Program-made: the position numbers and the translations under genes
In this document: positions 8,061 through 15,402 of the stretch, piece by piece
Numbering within the stretch: position 1 is the first letter of the stretch
Layout of the letters: each line of letters begins with the position of its first letter
Assembly: GCA_039819095.1 (NCBI GenBank)
Contig: JBCBSP010000003.1
Span: 62,001 to 126,000, forward strand
Direction of reading: 5' to 3'
Length of the DNA stretch: 64,000 nucleotides
Source: JBCBSP01 sp039819095
GTDB taxonomy: Bacteria; Pseudomonadota; Alphaproteobacteria; Caulobacterales; Maricaulaceae
The notes under the pieces: model-generated
Told to the model about the DNA's origin: nothing
The model's database searches: none
The model's input: only the letters and a program-made list of their open reading frames with translations

Positions 8061-9858
8061 CGACCTGCCGAGGATCGGCACGCGAGACCTGTTTGCGTCA
8101 ACGCCGGCCCGGCTTTTGTATCAGGGCGAAACCCGGCCGGACGCACCGGCCTATTGCGTGCATGACGGCGAGTGTTGGGTTCCAACGAGTTGGGCGCAGT
8201 ATTCCGCTGACGTGCAGAAAGCGGCGCGTGCGCTGATCGCGCTGGGCGTGGAGAAGGATCAGTCTGTCGCCATTCTGGGCTTTAACCGGCCTGAATGGAC
8301 GACGATGGCGATCGCGGCGATGATGATCGGCGCGCGCCCGGCGGGCGTGTACTGGACGTCAGCCCCACCGGAAATCGCCTACATCCTTCAGCACTCCGAA
8401 GCCCCGGTTTATCTCGTTGAGACGGCGGAGCATGTCGAAGATGCGCTGAAGCTGCGAGCAGACTGCCCCTCGCTGGAGCATATCGTGGTGATGGACGGTC
8501 CGGCCGGTGATCATCCGGACGTGTTGAGCTGGGGCCAGTTCATGGGGCTCGGCGTTGAGGACCACCAGGACGCGGTCGAGCAGCGCCTGGCCGACATCCA
8601 CGAAACCCATGTCGCCACGCTGATCTACACCTCCGGCACGACCGGCCCGCCCAAGGCGGTGATGCTGTCGCACGGCAATATCGCATGGAGCTCGGCCATG
8701 CTGTGCGAGATGTTTGAAAGCGCGCCGGGCCAGCGCTTGCTGTCCTACCTGCCGATCGCGCACATCGCCGAACAGCAGGCCTCGGTGCATAACCACTGCA
8801 CGTCGGGCGCGAACCTGCATTTCGTGCGCTCAATGGATCATCTGGCTGAAGACCTGCAATCGGTGCAGCCGCACGTCTTCTTCGGCGTTCCGCGCGTCTG
8901 GGAGAAGATGCACGAGACGCTGCGGGCGCGCCTCGCCGAAGCCACCGGCATCAAGGCGAAACTGGCCGGCTGGGCGATGAAGACCGCCCGGGCCTGGCAT
9001 CACGAAGTGCTGGAAGGGCGTAAGCCCGGCCCGCTTCTGAACGCGCAGAAGGCGCTCGCCGACAAGCTGGTGCTGAACAAGATCAAGACCGCGATCGGCA
9101 TGCGCGATGCGCACATGATGATTTCCGGCGCGGCGCCGATTTCACCGGACGTGCTGCGCTTCTTCACCGGGCTGGATATCCTGATCTGTGAGGGCTACGG
9201 CCAGTCTGAAACCTCCGCCCCGACCGCCTTCAGCCGCCCCGGCGTGGTGCGTATCGGCTCAGTGGGCAAAATGATCCCGCACATGGAGCACACCCTGTCT
9301 GAAGAAGGCGAGCTGTGGGTGCGCGGGCCGAATGTCTTTGTCGGCTACATGAAGAACCAGGAAGCCACCGAGGCCGCCTTCACCCGCGATGGGTGGATGC
9401 GCACCGGCGATATCGTTCGCATTGATGAGGACGGCTTCGTCTTCATCACCGGTCGGATCAAGGACATCATCATCACCTCCGGCGGCAAGAACATCACCCC
9501 GGCTAATCTTGAAACCGATCTGATGAACGCCCCGCTCGTGGAGCACGCGGTCGTGGTCGGCGATGCGCGGCCCTATCTCACCGCGCTTCTGACGCTGAGC
9601 GAGGACGCGCTGGCGGACTTCGTCGCCAGGGAAGGCGTTGAAGGCGAACCGCGCGAGCACCCGGCGGTCATCGCAGCGCTGGAAGCGGCGGTTGAAGATG
9701 TGAACACCCGTCACGCGCGTGTGGAGAATATCCGCAAATACCGAGTGCTGCCCAAAGCGCTGAGCGTGGAGGATGGCGAACTTACCCCGACCTTGAAGGT
9801 GCGCCGCAACGTCGTCATTGATCGCAATAAGGCTCTGGTGGACGACATGTATGGCTGA
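8044..9858 (+). CDS. Long-chain-type AMP-forming acyl-CoA synthetase
   Basis: This 604-residue ANL-superfamily ligase activates a carboxylic acid to its CoA thioester through an acyl-adenylate. The phosphate-binding motif YTSGTTGPPKAV is near residue 193, GYGQSE near 383, and the hinge/C-terminal motif RTGDIVRIDEDGF near 455, all complete. The overall form is that of bacterial FadD15/long-chain synthetases, which accept bulky or branched acids. In this operon it would feed acids into the branched acyl-CoA pathway, like AtuH. The start at 8044 is preferred over the ATG at 8038, because GGAG lies seven bases upstream of the former and only one base from the latter. Its stop overlaps the monooxygenase start. 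Confidence 0.88.
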   Translation: MEARASDLPRIGTRDLFASTPARLLYQGETRPDAPAYCVHDGECWVPTSWAQYSADVQKAARALIALGVEKDQSVAILGFNRPEWTTMAIAAMMIGARPAGVYWTSAPPEIAYILQHSEAPVYLVETAEHVEDALKLRADCPSLEHIVVMDGPAGDHPDVLSWGQFMGLGVEDHQDAVEQRLADIHETHVATLIYTSGTTGPPKAVMLSHGNIAWSSAMLCEMFESAPGQRLLSYLPIAHIAEQQASVHNHCTSGANLHFVRSMDHLAEDLQSVQPHVFFGVPRVWEKMHETLRARLAEATGIKAKLAGWAMKTARAWHHEVLEGRKPGPLLNAQKALADKLVLNKIKTAIGMRDAHMMISGAAPISPDVLRFFTGLDILICEGYGQSETSAPTAFSRPGVVRIGSVGKMIPHMEHTLSEEGELWVRGPNVFVGYMKNQEATEAAFTRDGWMRTGDIVRIDEDGFVFITGRIKDIIITSGGKNITPANLETDLMNAPLVEHAVVVGDARPYLTALLTLSEDALADFVAREGVEGEPREHPAVIAALEAAVEDVNTRHARVENIRKYRVLPKALSVEDGELTPTLKVRRNVVIDRNKALVDDMYG

Positions 9859-11335
9859 GGCCGGCCTGCCTGCGCGCGTCGACGTCCTTGTCATCGGCGC
9901 TGGCGTGTCGGGCCTGGCCATGGCCCACAGGCTGAACCGGGCCGGGGTCAACGATTACATCGTGCTGGATAAATCCGGCGGCGCTGGCGGGGTCTGGCGC
10001 GATAATCGCTATCCCGGCGCCGGCTGCGATGTTCCGAGCCATCTGTATTCCTTCTCCTTCGCGCCGAAACCGGACTGGTCGCGCAAATTCGCCGGCCATG
10101 ACGAGATCCGTCGCTATTTCGAAGGCGTGGCTGCACGCCTTGGCCTCAACGACCGCCTGGACAACGCACAGGCGGACCGACTGGAGTTTGACGAGGCCGC
10201 CGGACGCTGGACCGTCACGCTGGCCGATGGGCGCAGCCTGTCGGCGCGCATCGTGATCTCAGCGGTGGGCCAGCTCAATGATCCGCATACGCCAGCGATT
10301 GAGGGGCTCGACCGGTTCTCCGGCCCGGTCATGCACACCGCGCGCTGGGACGAGCAGGTGGATCTGGCTGGCAAGCGCGTCGGCGTGATCGGCAGTGCGG
10401 CCAGCGCGATCCAGATGGTCCCGCCAACCGCGAAGATCGCAGCGCGCCTGGAGGTCTTCCAGCGCACGCCCAACTGGGTGATCCCCAAGCCGGACCGGGC
10501 CTTCCTCGGCATAGAGAAATGGGCGTTCAGGCACATTCCCGGCTGGCGGCGGCTTTATCGCCTCGGCAGCTTCCTCATCCATGAGGCGCGCTATGCGGCC
10601 TTCCGTCAGAACAGCCTGGCGAGCGCCTTTACGCGCTGGCGGCTATCTGCGCGTTTGAAGGCGGCGGTGAAGGATGAGGCCTTGCGCACCCGATTGACGC
10701 CGGACTATGCACCAGGATGCAAGCGCATCCTGTTGTCCAATGACTGGTTCGACACGCTTCAGCGGGACAATGTCAGCTTGCATGACGGCGGAGTGAAGCT
10801 GATTGAAGCGAACGCCGTGATCACCGGATCAGACGAGCGCGTACCGGTCGATGCGCTGGTGCTTGCGACCGGGTTCAGGGCGACCGAATTTCTCTCCACG
10901 CTTGACGTGACCGGACGTGAAGGCCGCGATCTGAAAACCGTCTGGGGCGCTTCTCCCAGCGCCTATAAGGGCGTCGCTGTTCCCGGCTTTCCCAACCTGT
11001 TCATCCTGTACGGGCCGAACACCAATCTGGGCCATAACTCGATCATCTATATGACCGAGCAGCAGGCCGGCTTCGTCGCCCGTCAGGTCGAGCGCATTCT
11101 GCACGAGGATTTGCGTGCGCTGGAGGTCGAGGCTTCAGCGTTTGAAGCCTGGAATGCGAAGCTCCAGCGTGATCTGTCCGGCACGGTCTGGGCGGGCGAT
11201 TGCCCAAGCTGGTACAAGACCGAAGACGGCGTGATCACGAATAACTGGTCGGGCCTGGCGAGCGGTTTCGCCCGCGCGCTCCGGGGTCAGGACCGCTCCG
11301 CCTTCATCGCATCGAGCCGAGCGGAGACCCACTGA
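9851..11335 (+). CDS. Flavin-dependent Baeyer-Villiger-type monooxygenase
   Basis: This 494-residue class B flavoprotein monooxygenase uses FAD and NADPH to insert oxygen into ketones or to oxidise heteroatoms. Two Rossmann motifs are visible: GAGVSG near residue 16 for FAD, and GSAASA in the second, NADPH domain near 179. Between them is FSGPVMHTARWD, which fits the Baeyer-Villiger fingerprint FxGxxxHxxxW. YPGAGCD near the N-terminus is also typical. In this operon it may convert a ketone to an ester or lactone ahead of hydrolysis and CoA activation. The ATG at 9851 overlaps the synthetase end by 8 bases. The 3' end overlaps the convergent hydrolase gene by 49 bases. Confidence 0.85.
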   Translation: MAEAGLPARVDVLVIGAGVSGLAMAHRLNRAGVNDYIVLDKSGGAGGVWRDNRYPGAGCDVPSHLYSFSFAPKPDWSRKFAGHDEIRRYFEGVAARLGLNDRLDNAQADRLEFDEAAGRWTVTLADGRSLSARIVISAVGQLNDPHTPAIEGLDRFSGPVMHTARWDEQVDLAGKRVGVIGSAASAIQMVPPTAKIAARLEVFQRTPNWVIPKPDRAFLGIEKWAFRHIPGWRRLYRLGSFLIHEARYAAFRQNSLASAFTRWRLSARLKAAVKDEALRTRLTPDYAPGCKRILLSNDWFDTLQRDNVSLHDGGVKLIEANAVITGSDERVPVDALVLATGFRATEFLSTLDVTGREGRDLKTVWGASPSAYKGVAVPGFPNLFILYGPNTNLGHNSIIYMTEQQAGFVARQVERILHEDLRALEVEASAFEAWNAKLQRDLSGTVWAGDCPSWYKTEDGVITNNWSGLASGFARALRGQDRSAFIASSRAETH

Positions 11336-12225
11336 CCGCTCCCACCGATGGCGGCGCGCGCTTCGGGAACGATCGGCCCGAACATCTGAAAATCATGCCA
11401 GACTCCGCGCCATATCTCGGTCGTGACCTCCACGCCGGCGGCTTCAAACCGTTCATGAAGGCGAAGCGTGTCATCAAGCAGAATCTCGTCCTCACCGGTC
11501 TGGATGAAGACCGGTCCCAGCCCGCTCAGATCGGCGAAGATGGGCGAGACGCGCGGATCATCGGCCGGCAAGTCGCCGCGATAGAGCTCTGCGGCGGCGC
11601 TCAGACCCGCCGGGGTCAGCATGACATCGGCTGCAGCACGCTCGCGCACCGAAGCGCCCGACATGGTGAGATCCGCCCACGGCGAAAACAGCACCAACGC
11701 GTCCGGCCCGACCTCGCCGGCTTCACGCAGCGCCAGGGAAGTGGCGAGCGCCAGCCCGGCTCCGGCGCTGTCTCCCGCCAGAACGACCGGACCGTCGGCT
11801 TCAGCGCGCAGCGCCCTGAAGGCCCCCAGCGCATCCTCCAGCCCGGCCGGGCAGGGGTGTTCAGGCGCCAGGCGATAATCCGGTGAGACCGCGTTCAGTC
11901 GCCACGCCTTAGCAAGGTGCGAAACGAACGGGCCATGGCTGTGCCGCGAGCCGACGATATACCCGCCCCCATGCAGATAAAGCAGGGCGCCGGGACGCGA
12001 TGCATCGGGCTCAAACCGCAGAGCGGGAAGGCCCGCGAACGCCTCGTCGCGGATCGTGACACTGGAGGCTGGCGGACTGCGTTCTGCGCCCTTGTCCAAT
12101 CGCGTTCGAGCGACATGATGGGGAATGCCCGGCAGGAACACGATGCGTCCGGCTTTACGGGCGAGGGATCGACCCATCCGGGTCCGGATCCGGAAACCGG
12201 ACCGTCTTGGGAAATAAGTCAGCAT
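11287..12225 (-). CDS. Alpha/beta hydrolase, hormone-sensitive-lipase family
   Basis: This 312-residue esterase-type hydrolase belongs to the HSL (family IV) group. HGGGY supplies the oxyanion hole near residue 85 and GDSAGAG the nucleophilic serine near 150; an aspartate near EDEILLDD and a histidine in WHDF complete the triad. Such enzymes hydrolyse carboxyl esters, and some open lactones. It lies between a Baeyer-Villiger-type monooxygenase and an ene-reductase, so the product of the former is a plausible substrate. Its start codon (12223-12225) shares bases with the start of the oppositely oriented gene at 12224. An internal ATG at 12177 is an alternative; neither has a strong ribosome site. 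Confidence 0.85.
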   Translation of the reverse strand: MLTYFPRRSGFRIRTRMGRSLARKAGRIVFLPGIPHHVARTRLDKGAERSPPASSVTIRDEAFAGLPALRFEPDASRPGALLYLHGGGYIVGSRHSHGPFVSHLAKAWRLNAVSPDYRLAPEHPCPAGLEDALGAFRALRAEADGPVVLAGDSAGAGLALATSLALREAGEVGPDALVLFSPWADLTMSGASVRERAAADVMLTPAGLSAAAELYRGDLPADDPRVSPIFADLSGLGPVFIQTGEDEILLDDTLRLHERFEAAGVEVTTEIWRGVWHDFQMFGPIVPEARAAIGGSGQWVSARLDAMKAERS

Positions 12226-13528
12226 GGAGCGCCCGCTTGTGAATCAGCTGTCTCAGCCCTTTAGCTTGCCATGCGGTCTGACCGCACCCAACCGTCTCGT
12301 GAAGGCGGCGATGACCGAGGGCCTGGCCGAGCCCGGCGGGCGGGCTGGTGAGCGCATCGCCCGCGCCTACGCGCGTTGGGCTGAAGGCGGACCAGGCATT
12401 CTGTTGACCGGAAACATCATGATTGACGCGCGCTATCGCGAGCGCCCCGCCAATATCGTGGTCGACGGGCCACAGGACATCGCCGGGATGGAGGGGCTCG
12501 CCTGCTACGCCGAGGCGGCCAAATCGGGCGGCGGGCTCGTCATCGCTCAGCTGTCTCATGCCGGCCGGCAATCGCCGAAAATGATTGCGGCCGAACCGGT
12601 CGGCCCGTCCGCCGTTGCGGTGAAGCTGCCGGGCGGGCTCTTCGCCGCCCCGCGCGCGCTGGCGGCTGAAGAGATCGCCGAGGTGATCACCCGCTTCGCC
12701 GCCACGGCGAAAAGCTGTGTCGAAGCCGGGTTCGATGGGGTGCAGATTCACGCCGCCCACGGCTATCTGATCTCCGAATTTCTCAATCCACTGGTCAATC
12801 AGCGTGAGGACGAGTGGGGCGGCTCGCTGGAAAACCGTGCACGGCTTCTCATCGCGACCGTCCGCGCCGTTCGCGAAGCGATCGGCCCTTACAAAGCGCT
12901 GGCGGTGAAGCTGAACTCCTCCGATTTCCAGAAAGGCGGTTTCAGCTTCGCCGATTGTCAGACCGTAATCGCGATGCTGGGCGCCGAAGGTCTTGATTTC
13001 CTGGAAATCTCCGGCGGCAATTACGAGCAGCCGCGCATGATGGGCATGGACGGGCTGGAACCGGTCTTCGAAGAGGGCGCGCGCGAGAGCACGCGGGCGC
13101 GCGAAGCCTATTTCATGGCCTATGCCGAACAAATCCTCGGCTCGGCGCAGACCCCGATCATGGTCACCGGCGGGTTCAGAACCTGCGCGGCGATGGAGGA
13201 GGCGATCGAGGGCGGGGTCGCTCTGATCGGGCTTGGCCGCCCGCTCTGCGTCCAGCCGGACGCGCCTGCACTGTTATTAAACGGCGAGCTCGACGCGCTG
13301 CCGGCCTGGGAAAGCCGTCTATCGCTCGGTTCCGGCTATTTCGGGCCGGCTTCACCCAATGATGTGATCAAGGCGGCCAACGGGTTGGCGATCATGTCCT
13401 TCTTCTACAGAAACATCCTTCGCCTGGGCGATGGAAAGCCCACGAAGCCCAACATGAACCTGCTCGGCGCCCTCATAGCGCACCAACTGACCGAACGTTC
13501 GGATGCAAAGCGAATTGCGGGTGTGTAA
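12224..13528 (+). CDS. NADH:flavin oxidoreductase, Old Yellow Enzyme family
   Basis: This 434-residue FMN-dependent TIM-barrel oxidoreductase typically reduces the C=C bond of alpha,beta-unsaturated ketones or aldehydes. LTAPNRLVKAAM is the N-terminal FMN-binding stretch and HAAHGYLISEFLNP near residue 178 carries the substrate-binding histidine pair. VTGGFR near the C-terminal third binds the FMN phosphate. No 2,4-dienoyl-CoA-reductase-like C-terminal domain is present; a short tail of about 90 residues with no recognised domain follows the barrel. It would extend the island's range to enone substrates. It diverges from the HSL hydrolase with overlapping start codons, which suggests that one of the two starts lies further downstream. 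Confidence 0.87.
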   Translation: MERPLVNQLSQPFSLPCGLTAPNRLVKAAMTEGLAEPGGRAGERIARAYARWAEGGPGILLTGNIMIDARYRERPANIVVDGPQDIAGMEGLACYAEAAKSGGGLVIAQLSHAGRQSPKMIAAEPVGPSAVAVKLPGGLFAAPRALAAEEIAEVITRFAATAKSCVEAGFDGVQIHAAHGYLISEFLNPLVNQREDEWGGSLENRARLLIATVRAVREAIGPYKALAVKLNSSDFQKGGFSFADCQTVIAMLGAEGLDFLEISGGNYEQPRMMGMDGLEPVFEEGARESTRAREAYFMAYAEQILGSAQTPIMVTGGFRTCAAMEEAIEGGVALIGLGRPLCVQPDAPALLLNGELDALPAWESRLSLGSGYFGPASPNDVIKAANGLAIMSFFYRNILRLGDGKPTKPNMNLLGALIAHQLTERSDAKRIAGV

Positions 13529-13673
13529 TCGCGGCGCTGGCGACGTGCGTCCTTACGGACGCTCACCAGAGCTCACACCCAAGGATCAGGGGCGCCTTCA
13601 TTCTTCATCCTGAGCAAGTCGAACCGATGCGCCGCTTCAAGAAAGGCCCGCACCCTCAATGACCGGCGGGCGA

Positions 13674-15098
13674 TTACGCAGCGATATGTATGGGGTGACC
13701 CAAGGCTGCGAGCGCGCTTTCGGCCAGGCATTCCGTCAAGGTGGGGTGGACATGGATCGTACCGGCGATGTCTTCCAGGCGGGCGCCCATTTCCAGCGCC
13801 AGCGCGAATTCCCCGGACAACTCCGATACATGCTTGCCGACCGCGTGTATGCCCAGGATCACATGGTCGGATTTACGCGCGGTGATGCGGACAAATCCGC
13901 CATCGGCGCCGCCTTCCATGGACAGGGCGCGCCCTGAAGCGGCGAGCGGGAATTTGCCGGTGATCACCTCTTCACCTTTGGCCCTGGCTTCATCCGGGGA
14001 CAGCCCGGCGCCCACAAGTTCCGGCTCGGTGAAGCAGACCGCGGCGATGGCGACCGGATCGAAGACGCGACGCTGGCCGGCGATGATCTCGGCCACCGCC
14101 TCGCCCTGGGCGGTCGCCTTGTGCGCCAGAAGCGGCTCGCCGACGAGATCGCCGATCGCATAGACCCCGCGCATCGCGGTGGCGCAGCGCTCGTCGATGG
14201 CGATGAAGGGCCCGTCCATCTCAAGGCCCATCGTCTCCAGCCCCCAGCCTTCGGTCAGCGGCCGGCGCCCGACAGCGACGAGGATCTTGTCGGCAGGCAG
14301 ACGCTGCACTGCGCCCTTGTCATCTTCGTACTCAAGATGCGTCCGGCCGCCTTCCTTAACCACGCCCTTCGCCCGGGCATTCAGGCGCAGATCAACCTTG
14401 TTCTTCTTCAGCCACTGCAAAACCGGGCGTGTCAGCTCCTTGTCGAACAAGGGCAGCGCCGCGTCGGCCGCCTCAACTACGGTGACCTGTGAACCGAGCT
14501 TTCTGAACGCGATGCCGAGCTCCAGCCCGATATAGCCGGCGCCCACGACCACCAGCTTTTCGGGAAGCTCGGTCAGCTCCAGTGCGCCGGTGGAACCCAC
14601 AACATCGCCGCCGAACGGCATGAAGGGCAATTCGGTCTCGCGCGAGCCAGTGGCGAGAATGACGTTCTCAGCCGTGATCTCGATGGTCTCGCCATCGCTT
14701 GTCTCCACCCGGCAGGTCTTCGCGTTGGTAAAGCTCGCCCAGCCGTCAATCGTCTCCACCCTGGCCGCCTTGAGCAATTGACCCACACCCTTGGTCAGCT
14801 TGCCGACGATGGAATCCTTCCACGCGGTCAGCCCAGCCATGTCCAGCTGGGGCGGCGCGCTCAGGCTTATGCCCATCTCAGAGGTCTCAGCGGCGTGACG
14901 CATCTCCTCGAACTTGGCAGCTGCGTGAATGAAAGCCTTGGAGGGGATGCAGCCGCGATTGAGGCAGGTGCCGCCCAGCCCGTCCTTGTCAACGATGATC
15001 GTCCCCAGCCCAAGCTGGCCTGCGCGGATCGCCGCCGGATAACCGCCCGGACCGCCGCCAACGACCAGAACCTGACATGTACGGGTTTGTGTGCTCAT
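13674..15098 (-). CDS. lpdA: Dihydrolipoyl dehydrogenase (E3)
   Basis: This FAD disulphide oxidoreductase of 474 residues reoxidises the dihydrolipoyl groups of a 2-oxo-acid dehydrogenase complex with NAD+. The redox-active pair is in GGTCLNRGCIPSK near residue 40, the second Rossmann motif is GAGYIGLELG, and the C-terminal base is in HVHPTLTE. The stretch AAIRAGQLG and SKAFIHAA resembles LpdV, the E3 of the branched-chain complex, which would suit the leucine/branched acyl-CoA context. No E1 or E2 gene is adjacent. The ATG at 15098 has GGAG nine bases upstream; an in-frame ATG at 15125 is less likely. The gene converges with the OYE-type gene across a 145-bp gap containing no further gene. 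Confidence 0.9.
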   Translation of the reverse strand: MSTQTRTCQVLVVGGGPGGYPAAIRAGQLGLGTIIVDKDGLGGTCLNRGCIPSKAFIHAAAKFEEMRHAAETSEMGISLSAPPQLDMAGLTAWKDSIVGKLTKGVGQLLKAARVETIDGWASFTNAKTCRVETSDGETIEITAENVILATGSRETELPFMPFGGDVVGSTGALELTELPEKLVVVGAGYIGLELGIAFRKLGSQVTVVEAADAALPLFDKELTRPVLQWLKKNKVDLRLNARAKGVVKEGGRTHLEYEDDKGAVQRLPADKILVAVGRRPLTEGWGLETMGLEMDGPFIAIDERCATAMRGVYAIGDLVGEPLLAHKATAQGEAVAEIIAGQRRVFDPVAIAAVCFTEPELVGAGLSPDEARAKGEEVITGKFPLAASGRALSMEGGADGGFVRITARKSDHVILGIHAVGKHVSELSGEFALALEMGARLEDIAGTIHVHPTLTECLAESALAALGHPIHIAA

Positions 15099-15280
15099 GA
15101 CGCGATGCTCCGGCCTGTCTGACATCGCGCCTGTCTAGTCATTTCGCACCCGTCTGTCATCCAGCCAGACGAACCGGCGTGCGGCAGGCCTGAACCGTGG
15201 AGCGCGCGATTTTGAAGTCACGCAATTGGTCGGCTTGATCCAACGCCGGCTCCCCTCATCGAACCGATCGCGACTAACCC

Positions 15281-15300
15281 CTCCTCCATAAAGGGAGGAG
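15281..15300. repeat. Short intergenic palindrome (CTCCTCC/GGAGGAG)
   Basis: CTCCTCC at 15281-15287 and GGAGGAG at 15294-15300 form a perfect seven-base inverted repeat with a six-base spacer. Similar C-rich/G-rich palindromes occur in other gene gaps of this window, at 45158-45182 and 51902-51918. The 15099-15347 gap holds nothing else that I recognise. Confidence 0.5.
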
Positions 15301-15347
15301 ACCTGGGCGGCGAGGCGGCAGGTCCAGAACGCTTCAGCGCGGGGCAC

Positions 15348-15380
15348 AAAAAACCCGGCGTGCGGACACGCCGGGTTTTT
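15348..15380 (-). terminator. Intrinsic terminator of the M13 peptidase gene
   Basis: CCCGGCGTG at 15354-15362 pairs with CACGCCGGG at 15367-15375 around the loop CGGA. The stem is flanked by six A on the left and five T on the right, so it can terminate transcription in both directions. It lies 23 bp beyond the stop of the reverse-strand peptidase gene. Confidence 0.85.
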
Positions 15381-15402
15381 CCGGTCAGGCGGGGTAAGCG
15401 CC

